Shown piece by piece: positions 49,701 through 57,015 of a DNA stretch of 64,000 bases; positions within the stretch are counted from its first letter, which is position 1, and every line of letters begins with the position of its first letter. Position numbers and translations under genes: made by a program. Below the pieces are notes generated by a model, which ran no database searches, was not told where the DNA came from, and saw nothing but the letters and a program-made list of their open reading frames with translations. Origin of the DNA: Pampus argenteus (lineage: Eukaryota > Chordata > Actinopteri > Scombriformes > Stromateidae); the NCBI GenBank assembly GCA_036937835.1, contig CM072877.1, positions 17,228,001 to 17,292,000 on the forward strand. The letters run 5' to 3'.

Positions 49701-49759
49701 ACCCCACCAAACTGCAGATTACTGAGAACGGAGAGTTTAGGAACAGCAGCAACTGCTAG
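24274..49759 (+). CDS. dab2ip: DAB2IP (AIP1) Ras GTPase-activating scaffold, 13 coding exons
   Basis: DAB2IP speeds GTP hydrolysis on Ras and acts as a cytoplasmic/membrane scaffold in TNF-ASK1, PI3K-AKT and DAB2/Reelin signalling. CDS join: 24274-24417, 25466-25564, 27889-28443, 37182-37326, 38443-38587, 38714-38950, 39074-39275, 39885-40072, 42047-42929, 43727-43864, 47608-47810, 47914-48001, 49592-49759. The sum is 3195 nt, giving 1064 aa plus stop, and every intron is GT-AG. Domains: PH segment about 27-78, C2 about 85-210, RasGAP about 220-500 with the arginine finger at Arg289 (FRENT) and the FLR motif at 398-400, low-complexity Ser/Pro region 573-912, coiled coil 913-1048. Paralogues SYNGAP1 and RASAL2 are less likely because the start, Ser/Pro region and C-terminus all read as DAB2IP. 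Whether this is fish copy a or b is unknown. Confidence 0.95.
24573..24800 (+). repeat. Dispersed repeat relic, copy 1 (TTGGTGGAGAC family)
   Basis: Shares ordered blocks with 36985-37110: 'ttggtggagac(c/t)aaaa', 'cagagc(c/t)aa' and 'caagtgaatg.t.atg.tgct'. It lies just downstream of exon 1. Similar sequences recur across percomorph genomes as I remember; the family name is unknown. Confidence 0.55.
25041..25101 (+). mobile_element. Half-copy of the TTAA inverted-repeat family
   Basis: TTTTTCTTATCATCAACAAT followed by CTCATGTCTAGAGCCAAACC and AACCATGAATTGATCC matches, block for block, the reverse complement of the right arm of the 22992-23272 element. Only one arm is recognisable here. Confidence 0.6.
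25466..25564 (+). CDS. dab2ip: dab2ip exon 2: end of PH domain
   Basis: Encodes [20 protein letters not shown] and [13 protein letters not shown] (33 codons, both ends phase 0). The W-MENLRRAV segment is the C-terminal helix of the PH domain and includes its invariant tryptophan. Acceptor GGTAG before, donor AAG|GTAAGC after. The exon is in frame on both sides, so skipping it would remove the PH helix without a frameshift. Confidence 0.93.
25565..27888 (+). other. dab2ip intron between exons 2 and 3
   Basis: GT-AG intron of 2324 bp. It holds poly-A/T runs (about 25969-25984, 26104-26120) and a GAA microsatellite, and no exon-like sequence. Confidence 0.85.
26565..26601. repeat. (GAA)n microsatellite
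   Basis: About 12 AAG/GAA units, all-purine on the plus strand, within a dab2ip intron. Confidence 0.95.
27889..28443 (+). CDS. dab2ip: dab2ip exon 3: C2 domain and start of RasGAP region
   Basis: This 555-nt, phase 0-0 exon (residues 82-266) begins [20 protein letters not shown] and ends [13 protein letters not shown]. It carries the C2 domain ([31 protein letters not shown], lysine-rich DKKKKKDK loop, [11 protein letters not shown]) and the N-terminal helices of the GAP module ([17 protein letters not shown]). Acceptor GTCTCCAG, donor AAG|GTACGT. The frame stays open 87 nt past the donor before a TGA, which is intron read-through and not a second product. Confidence 0.95.
28985..29145 (+). 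repeat. Probable old dispersed repeat relic
   Basis: The stretch running from 'ttttctgatatttgatagaccacaaa' to 'aaaataattagttgcatcct' resembles a very common percomorph repeat ending 'gaaaataatcgttagttgcagccct'. Recognised from memory only. Confidence 0.4.
32600..32850 (+). repeat. Dispersed repeat relic, copy 1 (CAGCATGTT family)
   Basis: Contains 'cagcctcagctgtactttgt', 'gctaattaacaaatg', 'ggtaaacattatacatgtta', 'cagcatgttgtcactgtgaac' and 'catggctgtacactctcagt' in the order of a known high-copy percomorph repeat. A second copy with the same blocks is at 34440-34810. Not coding. Confidence 0.6.
33321..33437. repeat. (GAGAG)n pentanucleotide array 1
   Basis: About 23 perfect copies of a 5-bp purine unit (AGAGG/GGAGA) in dab2ip intron 3. 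Frames stay open through it on both strands, but these are repeat artefacts. Confidence 0.97.
34440..34810 (+). repeat. Dispersed repeat relic, copy 2 (CAGCATGTT family)
   Basis: Includes 'tttcctctagcgccatcatg', 'aggtcaaaatttt', 'gtttatgaccaaatacc', 'ggtgaacatacctgttaaac', 'gcatgttagtgttgtcactg' and 'acagcctcacaga'. It shares the 'gttgtcactgtgaacatgt' core with the copy at 32600-32850 and extends further 5'. Confidence 0.6.
35274..35422. repeat. (GAGAG)n pentanucleotide array 2
   Basis: About 29-30 perfect copies of the same 5-bp purine unit and orientation as the array at 33321-33437, starting about 1.8 kb further on. All purine on the plus strand. Confidence 0.97.
36985..37110 (+). repeat. 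Dispersed repeat relic, copy 2 (TTGGTGGAGAC family)
   Basis: Contains 'gttggtggagactaaaaac', 'agagctaa', 'aggtggccagaaacatgact' and 'gcaagtgaatgctaatgctg'. Related to 24573-24800. It ends about 70 bp before the exon 4 acceptor. Confidence 0.55.
37182..37326 (+). CDS. dab2ip: dab2ip exon 4: arginine-finger exon
   Basis: Encodes [20 protein letters not shown], then [20 protein letters not shown] and QKYLQDAL, ending after one base of a Gly codon. The Arg in FRENT is residue 289 by my count, the position of the RasGAP arginine finger in DAB2IP numbering, so catalysis should be intact. Acceptor TTTCTGCAG, donor CTCG|GTGAGT. An old repeat relic ends within about 80 bp upstream of the acceptor. 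Confidence 0.95.
37327..38442 (+). other. dab2ip intron between exons 4 and 5
   Basis: GT-AG intron of 1116 bp with a short TG tract near 37880. No exon-like sequence seen. Confidence 0.85.
38443..38587 (+). CDS. dab2ip: dab2ip exon 5: RasGAP domain
   Basis: Starts phase 1 (G|GT), encodes (G)[20 protein letters not shown] and [20 protein letters not shown] plus CKIINSY, and ends TACTG (two bases of Cys363). Acceptor TTTCTCAG, donor CTG|GTGAAT. Exons 4 and 5 are each 145 nt, so losing either one alone would shift the frame. Confidence 0.94.
38714..38950 (+). CDS. dab2ip: dab2ip exon 6: RasGAP core with FLR motif
   Basis: Encodes (C)[33 protein letters not shown] and [18 protein letters not shown], ending NLANFT(K). 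FLRFLCPAI is the signature of RasGAP domains; the arginine of FLR is residue 400 and stabilises the finger loop. The 126-bp intron before and 123-bp intron after are short, as is common in fish. Acceptor CTCAATAG, donor CAA|GTGAGT. Confidence 0.95.
39074..39275 (+). CDS. dab2ip: dab2ip exon 7: end of RasGAP domain
   Basis: Encodes (K)[34 protein letters not shown] and the stretch ending SEVVSQLDQ (residues 443-509). The [15 protein letters not shown] helix closes the GAP module. Acceptor GTCTTTAG, donor CAG|GTACGG. Confidence 0.95.
39276..39884 (+). other. dab2ip intron between exons 7 and 8
   Basis: GT-AG intron of 609 bp. AT-rich, nothing recognised. Confidence 0.85.
39885..40072 (+). CDS. 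dab2ip: dab2ip exon 8: linker after the GAP domain
   Basis: Encodes [20 protein letters not shown], then a Ser/Thr/Gly-rich stretch, then [16 protein letters not shown] (residues 510-571 plus part of 572). [10 protein letters not shown] and GLQKMVI.NDLSG are conserved with human DAB2IP. Acceptor CTCCACAG, donor CAGG|GTAAGA. The 609-bp intron before and 1974-bp intron after hold no recognised exon. Confidence 0.94.
40073..42046 (+). other. dab2ip intron between exons 8 and 9
   Basis: GT-AG intron of 1974 bp. It contains the longest TG tract of the window (41308-41371) and an A-run at 41504-41525. Antisense open frames over 41433-41771 are Phe/Ser-rich translations of the purine-rich tract and have no support. 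Confidence 0.85.
41308..41371. repeat. (TG)n microsatellite, longest in the window
   Basis: About 32 TG units with one A interruption, in a dab2ip intron. Confidence 0.97.
42047..42929 (+). CDS. dab2ip: dab2ip exon 9: large Ser/Pro/Gly-rich exon
   Basis: An 883-nt exon encoding residues 573-866, mostly disordered. Conserved landmarks in order: [107 protein letters not shown]. Multiple S/T-P and R-x-x-S sites suit phosphorylation and 14-3-3/SH3 partners known for this family. Nine consecutive Gly (residues 751-759, 42582-42608) look like a local expansion. The proline run, about ten residues in human, is three here (803-805). A 179-codon antisense frame is only the shadow of this GC-rich exon. 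Acceptor CTCTCAG, donor CAG|GTATGG. Confidence 0.95.
42930..43726 (+). other. dab2ip intron between exons 9 and 10
   Basis: GT-AG intron of 797 bp. The final 50 bp hold a TG tract next to the acceptor. No other feature recognised. Confidence 0.85.
43677..43710. repeat. (TG)n tract next to the exon 10 acceptor
   Basis: About 16 TG units ending 16 bp before exon 10. The tract starts directly after the donor-like sequence CATGTAAGTG. Confidence 0.95.
43727..43864 (+). CDS. dab2ip: dab2ip exon 10: linker before the coiled coil
   Basis: A 138-nt phase 0-0 exon encoding [35 protein letters not shown] and [22 protein letters not shown] matches the human [13 protein letters not shown] segment. The acceptor TTTTACTAG lies 16 bp after a pure TG tract, so the polypyrimidine stretch is poor. 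Because its length is a multiple of three, the exon could be skipped without a frameshift. Donor AAG|GTAACC. Confidence 0.92.
43865..47607 (+). other. dab2ip intron between exons 10 and 11
   Basis: GT-AG intron of 3743 bp, AT-rich, with a CA tract near 46266-46283. The frame of exon 11 is open about 170 nt upstream of its acceptor through an Asp/His/Asn-rich (GAT/CAT) stretch, but I treat this as intron. Confidence 0.8.
47608..47810 (+). CDS. dab2ip: dab2ip exon 11: coiled coil, first part
   Basis: Encodes [40 protein letters not shown] and [20 protein letters not shown] through QMKGIIS(R) (residues 913-979). A regular heptad pattern with Leu/Val/Ile at a/d positions and many charged residues marks the C-terminal coiled coil used for dimerisation and partner binding. 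Acceptor TTTGTTCAG, donor CAG|GTAGAA; the next intron is 103 bp. Confidence 0.95.
47914..48001 (+). CDS. dab2ip: dab2ip exon 12: coiled coil, middle
   Basis: An 88-nt exon encoding (R)[19 protein letters not shown] and [10 protein letters not shown]. Acceptor TTTCCAG. The donor CAG|GTCGGT is weak: C at +3 and G at +4 depart from GTRAGT. The join to the next exon ([12 protein letters not shown]) is fixed by family conservation, so this is the true donor. Skipping would shift the frame. Confidence 0.93.
48002..49591 (+). other. dab2ip intron between exons 12 and 13
   Basis: GT-AG intron of 1590 bp. It includes a run of about 18-19 C at 48211-48228 followed by a CT tract. No exon-like sequence seen. 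Confidence 0.85.
49592..49759 (+). CDS. dab2ip: dab2ip exon 13: coiled-coil end and stop codon
   Basis: Encodes [40 protein letters not shown] and [15 protein letters not shown], then TAG at 49757-49759. The C-terminus is nearly identical to human DAB2IP. Acceptor GTGTGCAG. A sequence matching a donor (GTGAGT at 49781) lies 21 nt after the stop, so a spliced 3'UTR is possible. Confidence 0.95.
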   Translation, partial: EKRIASLDAANARLMSALTQLKERYSMQTRNGISPTNPTKLQITENGEFRNSSNC

Positions 49760-51184
49760 ACAGACTAGCATCTGCTCCGAGTGAGTGGCGTGTGCCTGCG
49801 TGTGTACAGTAAATAAATGAGAGGACGTCTACTTGCATGCATGAATGCATGCCAGTTTGAAAAACCACCAAGGTGCGTGTGTGTGTGTGTGTGAGTGTGT
49901 ATGTGTGTCTGTTTAAAAGTGGACAGTACTTCTGGAAGGCTTTTCCACTTTTTGGACACAGTGTTAGAATCAGGACCTTTAGCCAGCCAAAAGAGGAGGG
50001 ACTTCAGCATGACTGACAGATCACCGAGAAAATGAGATCACCAGACGGCCTTCAGTACGACGGCGACGGCCAGAGGAGGCGGAGCAGAGCTTGTACATAT
50101 GAATCTCAAAGCTGTCCATCAAACACTTTGCCAGTGGATGTATGCAGTCGCTGGAACAATTCAAGACCCTGCCTGGGACAAACCACTATACCACATACGA
50201 TGATGACCGTCCAGACAACGGTCGCCCTAGCAACCCTCCTCTCCTCGTCTCTCTCTCTCTCTTTCTCTCTTTGTTCTTCTTCCTCTCGACGACCAAGTGG
50301 ACCCACTTATAAACAAATAACACACACTGAGGATTATCACTTTAGTTGTCTGGAGAGGATTTATTTCTAGTACTTTGTTTTAAAGTCATCGTTTATAATG
50401 AACCAAACAGGAGCTAAACAAAAAAAATATATTTTTAGTCCAAAACAATCTTCTCTGTTTCCCTTTTCACTCCTCAGGTGTGTTCCTGAGCGTCCCGCTT
50501 CACCGCCACCCCCACCCCCACCCCTTCACCCCCACCCCCACCCCCTTCATCCCTATGTAGTGCACTTTGTGAAAAGCTATGGGTACATGAAACGCCTTAA
50601 ATAAGGAACACACCTCGACTTCATCCCAGAGCTCCCCTGTTTCTGCAAAAAAAAAAAGAAAAAAAAAAGGCACAACTTATACTGTGGATTTGTAAAGAAT
50701 ACAAAAATAAATTGTACACACATAAATGTATTATGAAAACTTCTATGTGATACTATATTAATGAAATTTAATATAGATGTATGCATTTCTTTTTTTTTTT
50801 TTTCCTTCTATAGAATATACACACATATACCTATATTTGATAATATCAAATATAAAAGCAGCCCTTTATTTAGGAGTGAAATGTAGTTTTATTTTCTCTG
50901 ACGATGAAAGACTGTAGTGTGTAGCTTGCTTTAGAGCCCTGGAGGAAGAGACCACAGCACCGAGCAGTGATCAGCACCACATCCGTCAAATCCACATCCT
51001 CTGTGACGCTTAACCTTTTAGGAAGCACTACATGTAAGACATACGTCTATACAGTGGTTCAAACTACTCCGGTGTAGCTTATACAGCTTGCAGCATCTTC
51101 TTCTGGTGCTTATCACTGCTCTGAAAGACAGATGACACAGATCAATTAAACCCAGAGTAAGATTTTGGTCGGCTCATTAGTTTT

Positions 51185-51267
51185 ATATATACATATATAT
51201 ATATATATGTATACACATATGTGTGTGTGCGTGTGTGTGTGTGTGTGGTTGTGTGTGTGTGTGTGTG
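51185..51267. repeat. Compound (AT)n/(TG)n tract in the dab2ip 3'UTR
   Basis: An AT tract passes into TG repeats with a GGTTG interruption. Confidence 0.9.
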
Positions 51268-51760
51268 GTCTTCCCACTCTAGTAGCACAAGAGATTTTGA
51301 GAGACGTGTTTGGACGCACTCATTCATACTATACACTGGACTGGTGAGCCATAGTGCTCATGGCCTCCTTAGTTAAAACATGTGCTCTTTTAACTGCTCT
51401 TTTAACTGCTTTGTTCGTCAGTGGTGATGAAGTGTGCAGCATCCGAACTGTGACTCTTAGCGACATCATCTCTCTTCTCGTTTCCTCTCTTTGCCTTCTT
51501 TTTTTTTTTTTTTTCCCCTGCTAACTCACAGTTGGTCTTAAAGAAGTCCTCTGAATCGTTCCTGTCATCGCTCTCAGATCCCATAGCTCCATGCCATCTC
51601 AGCATCTGTATTTTGTATATTTTTGTAATAATTTTTCTTACTTGTAAGACTATATAACATCACGTGTGAGGCTCTGCATGCGACATCCTTGCTCTAGAGC
51701 CAGTGGTAGCATTGGTGTCACTATTTGTTTTCTTTTGTTGCCAATTGGAAGACGGTGGTA

Positions 51761-51777
51761 ACGACGACGACGACGAC

Positions 51778-51813
<36 letters not shown>
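51761..51813. repeat. (ACG)n(ATG)n trinucleotide repeat in the dab2ip 3'UTR
   Basis: About five ACG units are followed by about 12 ATG units. The switch differs by one base per unit (C to T), as expected from CpG decay within an ancestral ACG array. Confidence 0.95.
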
Positions 51814-51815
<2 letters not shown>

Positions 51816-51891
51816 TGGCTTGCTGCAGACATATACAATGAATATATGATAAATGAGTGTATCAAGAGGCTGGACAGCCTGGGAAAGTGTA

Positions 51892-51897
51892 AATAAA
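51892..51897 (+). terminator. dab2ip: Poly(A) signal AATAAA, candidate proximal/main
   Basis: AATAAA about 2.13 kb after the dab2ip stop, followed by a T-rich stretch. Use is not proven; alternatives at about 50706, 52578 and 52601. Confidence 0.45.
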
Positions 51898-52600
51898 ATG
51901 CTCACAATATTTTTACCTAATGTTAACGAGCTTTTTGTAAATGTATCTTGTGTTAAAACTCTGCTGTATTATTATGGATATTGTAAATACTAAATAGCTC
52001 AGTCGGTCACCTGTCCTCACTGGGTAGAACTATACAATTAAATTAACCTTTCAGTGTTCTCCCTGTTAAAGTTATTGTTTGTTTTTGTTTTTTTGTTTTT
52101 TTATTGTATTTAGAGTGTAATATCACTAGCCAAAAAAAGCTGACTAGGTAAGTAGTAGTTTGACTGTTGGGAAGTTGTGGAGCCTCGCTGGTTTCGGTCT
52201 CGATGAGATTCGCAAGCACAATCCTGTATTTCTCATCAGTCCAGCTCTAAGCACTTTTATGTTCAGTGGTTGGTGTTTATAATTAGTGTGTTTTTTTGTT
52301 TTTGTTTTTGTTTTTTTTTGTTTTTTGAGCACAGTACCTGTTTCAGGAATTAAAAAATATGGCAAAGTTAAAAACCGAAGAAATGGATTTTTGGTATGAT
52401 TAGCTCATTCATAAACTGCTATATCCCTGTTTGAATAGAAATAATAGTCTCAAACTGAAGATACAGGACTTTTCTCCTCATTATATCTTATCAGGCATCA
52501 AGTGCAATATTGTATAACCGTTTAAACTGAGACTGCGTAACTTTTAACAGAAGAAAGAGCACATCCTGCCTCTTATGAATAAAAAGTTGACTTCTAAAGC

Positions 52601-52606
52601 AATAAA
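52601..52606 (+). terminator. dab2ip: Poly(A) signal AATAAA, candidate distal
   Basis: AATAAAACACTGTTGCTTAA has the spacing and TG-rich downstream element of a cleavage site. The 156-bp tandem repeat begins soon after. Confidence 0.45.
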
Positions 52607-52709
52607 ACACTGTTGCTTAATTCACACATTGTTATGACCACTAGCTATTGTTAGCTAATGTTAGCTTTTCTGCATGAGGCGCAATACTGATGCAGTTCAG
52701 TTTTGTTTG

Positions 52710-53215
52710 TGCTACTTTTAGCTTAGCGTTTTTTTTTTTTTTTTTTAGCTAACAGTCGTACTTGGTCTATTATGAACAGTGGCTTTTGATGGCAAAGATT
52801 AGCTAATGTTGGCTAATTTTAGGTTTGTTGTTATGATGCTCATGATTCGCATTGACTTAATAACTTTTCTCCACTTGCTACTGTTAGCTTAGCATTTTTT
52901 TTAGCTAACAGTCGTACTTGGTCTTTTATAATTTTGTGGCTTTTGATGGCAAAGGTTAGCTAATGTTAGCTAATTTTAGGTTTGTTGTTATGATGCTCAT
53001 GATTCACATTGACTTAATGACTTTTCTCTACTTGCTACTGTTAGCTTAGCATTTTTTTTAGCTAACAGTCGTACTTGGTCTATTATGAACAGTGGCTTTT
53101 GATGGCAAAGGTTAGCTAATGTTGGCTAATTTTAGGTTTGTTGTTATGATGCTCATGATTCGCATTGACTTAATGACTTTTCTCCACTTGCTACTGTTAG
53201 CTTAGCATTTTTAGC
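52710..53215. repeat. Tandem repeat, about 156-bp unit, about 3 copies
   Basis: The marker AGCTAACAGTCGTACTTGGT recurs at 52747, 52903 and 53060 (spacing 156 and 157), and GCTACTGTTAGCTTAGC recurs at about 52877, 53034 and 53190. Copies differ by a few bases and in the length of an internal T-run (18 T in the first). The units contain repeated GTTAGCTAATGTTAGCTAA motifs. No coding potential. Confidence 0.93.
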
Positions 53216-54739
53216 TAAATGCTAAACAACTGTTGAGCTAAATCAGTGGTCCTTATTCAGCAAAAGTTACATAGTCTCACTTTAAACTGTAGAGTACAAT
53301 AATAAAAGGCTTATATAAGGCTGTCATATATGCCGCTTCAGTACATGCACACAAATCGGTTTCTAATTTCACTCCTCAGCCTCCATCAATGTTCCCGCCT
53401 CTGATCTAATTTTCTGAGTTTACTAAATCATAAAACCATGAACTCGCTCCTTTACACAGTTCAGCCGGTCCGTCAGAAAGATCAATCAAAAATATAAAGC
53501 TATAAATAAAGTAAAAGATGTTGTATGTTTTCTATTATCTTGTAGAAAATACTTTTGTAAGTATGTTGAAAGTATAAAGTATTTGCTGGATTCCGCTTCC
53601 TTTGACGACAGTGACAAAACAATAATGTACAGAGGAATTTGTGTTGACAAACTGTGGCTGTGCAATTTATGTACATTTGCAACTAGACCTATTAAAGTTT
53701 TATTTAGCTATTTTAAACCTCGGCCCCCCTCTTGTGTCTGTCTCTCAAAGCCTTTTCTCGTATTGTTTTCTGACATTTTGTTATTATGAAATGCAGATGA
53801 AGCTTAATGCATGCGAGATGAATTACGTTCATTAAATACTTAAGCAGGCCTAGATAAGATTACAAGAGTGAACATATGCTCAGACTCGGGGTCCAAAAGG
53901 AGGGTATGATGGAAGGATGTGAAAGACTGGTGCCTACTTCCCAGTGAGCCTGACCTACATACTGCCTGATTGTTATTCCCTGCAGTGAGTAGGAGAGCGC
54001 CTGAAATGGCCTTCACGACAGATATGGAGAGCATTTTGTCGCAAAAATATCTTTCAAATAGCTGTTAACGTTGCACTCAAAGTTTTATTTTAATTTTTTT
54101 TAAAAAGCCTAAAAAGCAAGAGAAATGCAGCATGAAACTCTTGGAAATGTTTTTTCTATGTGACTATAAGGGGGCAGTGGGCCTCATTAACAGCAGAGCT
54201 CATCATGTGTATTTTAAAGGAAGCTCCTGTTGTTAATTGCTCCCTGTGAGCTTCACTTATTTACTTGGTGGAGTAGAACAAGCTCCCGGAGGTGCAGAAA
54301 TGCATTTAGGACATCAGGCTAATAAAACCAGCTACTTATTCTACCAATGCTGCCCCCATGTATGACTCAAAGCTAACGAAGGCTAAGAATCATAAACACA
54401 CATTTAGCCACTTGTTGATGGAAAGGAGTGTACACTTATATATTCCACTCCATAACATCAACAAAACGAAAAGGCAAACCGGCTGCATGCTTTGAATATC
54501 TATTTTATATGAAACTAAATATTGTATATAAAAGCAAGGAAAAGTAGCTGTAACGGGATGTACAGATGCTGCAAAAATGCACATTAAGCTAATGATGGTA
54601 TGTAGGTGAATGCATGCATATAGACTAAATGCTTTGCTCATTACATCCTTCTTAAGACACTAATCTGTGTTTTATCAGGGTTGAATGAACAGAGTCTATA
54701 TTTATCTTATTTTTAAGACACATGTCAGACCAGCTCATA

Positions 54740-55560
54740 CTTTTTTTGGCCACTTGGGGGCAGCGTAACAAGCTGTAAACACAACACTGACATATTATCA
54801 ACTTCTGAAGTTTATATGGTTAACTTGTTGGTTAAACGGTTTTTTACACATCCAGCAGACACAGAGCAACATTAGCATTCATTTTTTGCACCCAATGAAG
54901 GCAGATATACTCCATTTTCAGCGTAGAGCTATCGGCAATTGTTATTGTAATTGTCAATTAATTCGTTAAGTTGTCTTTAGGTGTCTTTTTTTTTTCATCT
55001 GGGCAAATAACACCAGAGAAATTCAGTTTATAATGATATGAAAGAGAAAACCAGCTGGAACCAGAGAATGTTTTGTTTTTGCTTGTAGAGAGAATTAACC
55101 ACTTAATAGAAATAGTTTCTAATTAACTTTTAATTCTTACTAATGGCCCCTGTTCGGTCTCCACTCACTGCGGAGGAAATATGTGGCTGTTAGCGGTCAA
55201 ACGCTCCGCTATGTTCACCAGTTAGTCGTTAACTTTGTTTGTGTGTTGTTTGGTGCTCGGTATAATAAGAAAACAGCTGCCTGGACGAGAGTGAACCAAA
55301 AGAATGAGCCAAAAGATGCTAAAACTAAAACTGAAAAATGCGATCACACTCACTACAAGCAACGCAAACATTACTGAATCTTTTAGTTTAATTTTGTATA
55401 AAAATACTCTTGGTCCACAAATATGAAATTACTTTTTTTTTTTTTTAAATGGCAAATCTCCAAACACACATTGTAGCTTTCAGCAAACATTAGTCAAACA
55501 GGAGTAAATTGTGACTTGGTTGAGGACTATTTTCAGCTGCGGATTTGGTGCTCTTGTGAG
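54740..55560 (+). repeat. Old dispersed repeat relic
   Basis: Blocks such as 'ggccacttgggggcagcgta', 'acaagctgtaaacacaacac', 'ctcactgcggaggaaatatg', 'ggtgctcggtataataagaa' and 'cctggacgagagtgaaccaa' follow the order of a percomorph repeat I remember. No intact ORF beyond 64 codons. Confidence 0.45.
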
Positions 55561-57015
55561 TATTTCCAGCAGCAGGCTGGTGTAAAAAATAAAAATTTAA
55601 AAATTTAAAACTTCTCACCAGCAACACAGAAATACGAAAACTAAAAGCACAAGAGAGACGGCATCAACTGGCACAGTGAGTCCGCAACAGAAGGTCGAGA
55701 AACACTGACAGATGGTTGTGCTGTGAAACATTTCAAAGGTCTTAAAACATGTAGAATAAGAGCTATTTCAGGCTCGTCTATTAGCCTAGTTTAAGACAGA
55801 GATGTAAATAAAAACTGCCAACAGTGCTGCCATTATGTTACACATCATCCCCTCATGCTGTGACAAATGGAGGCCCTTTAATGAGTCCATAGGGGGAAAT
55901 CACTCCAAGGTTGAGCAACAATGATGTACACTGGAGTCATATATTTATCAGTCATTACACATATTGTATTTATACTTAATAAATCACAATTTTTGGGAGC
56001 AGGCAAGATATTTTTGCCTTATGCACCTGATAATGTTTTGGAATGTACATACACTTGTGGGAGGCATTAAACACATCATTATTTTATAGATCCCTTAATT
56101 TTATACTATTTTCTTTGTTAATAGCGCTCTAGAAGTGATGGGAGCAAAGTTTTGTGTGCAGTTATGTGTGTCAAATTTTAATTTTTTTTTTCAATAATGA
56201 AAAGCTGCTGTGTAATTTAATTGGCAAGACATTCTTTGAAGGGTTTATGTCATTTGGTAGAATACAAAGAAACTAAAAAAAGAAGGAAGCCATTAAGTCA
56301 CAACACCAATGTTGTGACGCTCCGCTTGGTGCCAGTTCTATTGAAGCCTATGGAGGATGCATGAAGAAACACATTAAAACATTCACAGTGACCCTTCCTT
56401 CGTTTTTTTTAGTTTTTAAGAAACAACCTAATATTCTAATATTCTATACCATCATTTAGAAAATGATCATGATGCTGTGTTGAAGAAGACTTAAAAACTA
56501 GTGACTGAGACCATAAACCCTTTAGAGAAATGTTTACCGAGGCAGAAATCAAGCAAAAAGTTGGGTCAGTTTCTCATAAACTTTCATAATTAATTTAATT
56601 TATTTCTGCATTGGCTTCACTTTTCAGACACAGAACTACGGGAGATACCCGTGTGTTTGTACAAAACTACAGACTGAAAACTAAGTATTTTCTGTCAGAA
56701 TTGTTATAATTTCTTAAGAATTTTTGAAAATTATCAACTATGTGTGAACCCAAATATAATGAATCTTCAATTACCAACTAAAACAACACAACACAGTACC
56801 TTTTCTTGTTTAGTTTTGTCTTATAACTTGGTGAAATTGCAGCGCCCTCTAAAAAAATGATGTAGAAATTAACCGTTAAATATCTGCAAATTACCCAGAA
56901 AATTTCAAGGAAATTAGAGTATAAAAGGCTGTAAAATAAAGTGTTTCTAAAAAATAAAATAAATAAATAAATAAAGCATCACATCAACACACACATCTTC
57001 AGTTCAAAGAGAAAA

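Larger units (their letters stand above)
49760..52625 (+). other. dab2ip: dab2ip 3' untranslated region (end uncertain)
   Basis: It runs from the TAG at 49757-49759. AATAAA signals lie at about 50706-50711, 51892-51897, 52578-52583 and 52601-52606; the last is followed by TG/T-rich sequence (TGTTGCTT), so cleavage near 52.62 kb is a reasonable distal end. The part near 51.9-52.07 kb is AT-rich and contains a Pumilio-type element TGTAAATA at 51982-51989. Simple repeats include a C-rich CCCCCA tract near 50504-50552, AT/TG at 51185-51267 and ACG/ATG triplets at 51761-51813. Extent is inferred from poly(A) signals only. Confidence 0.6.
52626..57015. other. Intergenic region between convergent dab2ip and ttll11
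   Basis: No exon recognised on either strand. It contains the 156-bp tandem array, a repeat relic at about 54740-55560 and several CTCF-like motifs. It is strongly AT-rich from 55.9 to 57 kb. Confidence 0.7.

Noticed and set aside
54740..55377. Short open frame VSGQTLRYVHQLVVNF... as a possible gene
   Set aside because: It falls in an old dispersed repeat and has no partner exons; 64 codons only.
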